Of a stretch of 64,000 nucleotides of DNA, positions 63,928 through 64,000 are shown piece after piece (within the stretch, counting starts at the first letter, position 1; each line of letters begins with the position of its first letter). Origin of the DNA: Prochlorococcus sp. AG-436-O11. Lineage in GTDB: Bacteria; Cyanobacteriota; Cyanobacteriia; PCC-6307; Cyanobiaceae. Where the stretch lies: NCBI GenBank assembly GCA_003212535.1, contig QCPO01000003.1, positions 50,259 to 114,258 on the forward strand, written 5' to 3'. Below the pieces are notes generated by a model. The model did not search any database. It was not told the origin of the DNA and saw nothing but the letters and a program-made list of their open reading frames with translations. Both the position numbers and the translations under genes were made by a program.

Positions 63928-64000
63928 ATGAATTCTAAAGAAGAACTGATTAATTCAGAGAATATTAATGAAACAAATTCAAGTTCTAAAGAAGAACTAA
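63928..64000 (+). CDS. Start of a gene continuing past the window, 24 codons seen
   Basis: An ATG 9 bp after the ABC transporter stop follows a purine-rich GGGAAAAAAAATG. The visible product is polar and acidic, MNSKEELINSENINE and onwards. The 15-mer TTCTAAAGAAGAACT occurs twice, 51 bp apart (17 codons), giving a repeated SKEEL. No family can be given. Confidence 0.6.
   Translation, partial: MNSKEELINSENINETNSSSKEEL

Overview
The window looks like core chromosome from a high-light-adapted Prochlorococcus, a marine picocyanobacterium. The DNA is strongly AT-rich. Genes are packed end to end, with frequent overlaps of 1-14 bp. The gene content is cyanobacterial: RpaA, RpaB, Ycf3, NdhO, a CRR7-like protein, zeta-carotene desaturase, an Hli protein, a PetL candidate, and several cyanobacteria-only DUF families. 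No rRNA, insertion sequence, prophage, CRISPR array or toxin/defence island was seen. There is one tRNA gene (Asn-GUU). This naming rests on remembered family features, not on a database search.

Layout. 0-10 kb: plsX (cut by the window edge) and rpaB; then radA, ycf3, a copper-type P1B ATPase, tmk-holB, and rpaA. The two OmpR-family regulators that in model cyanobacteria carry circadian and high-light output are thus about 6 kb apart. 10-20 kb: a gene-poor stretch with a probable gene relic, tRNA-Asn with its terminator, an ABC ATPase, cysK, a J-domain protein, ndhO, an NAD-binding epimerase, an LpxB-like glycosyltransferase, an A-type Fe-S carrier, zds with a SRPBCC partner, hemD and rbfA. 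20-30 kb: a GST-like gene, a CRR7-like gene, aroK, a double-domain PTPS protein overlapping a RibD-like reductase, a FemAB-like transferase, petL (absent from the ORF track), rimO, a VKOR-thioredoxin fusion and nadB. 30-41 kb: a PDZ-radical SAM-DUF512 protein, a TolC-like protein, an IMPase, a BrkB-like protein, hli, a Deg-type protease, a tiny twin-CX3C protein, an ABC-F ATPase, a Nif11-like orphan and a ribbon-helix-helix regulator. 41-53 kb: an ion-transport block (KtrA, KtrB, an SLC13/RCK transporter) with NDH-2, then cysH, coaX, bcp, a phosphopantetheinyl transferase, rarA, pgm and a DUF4912 protein. 53-64 kb: sufBCDS, an S9 peptidase, def, a HIT protein, an SbmA/BacA-like ABC transporter and the start of a further gene.

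How the genes fit together. Sulfur and Fe-S metabolism recurs: cysK, cysH, the A-type carrier, sufBCDS, rimO and a radical SAM protein. So does photosynthetic electron transport: ycf3, petL, ndhO, CRR7-like, NDH-2, hli and zds.

The most interesting items are not a large new system but small unexplained ones: (1) a GC-richer, potentially structured leader or N-terminal extension in front of the DUF4912 gene, in which an 8-bp stem would cover one possible start codon; (2) a tandem PTPS protein whose first domain has lost a catalytic His, translationally coupled to a RibD-like reductase; (3) a 66/54/66-bp repeat array inside the PlsX N-terminus; (4) a 47-residue twin-CX3C protein; (5) an inverted repeat covering two divergent -10 boxes beside a ribbon-helix-helix gene; and (6) a tRNA-Asn with an A-C mismatch in the T stem.
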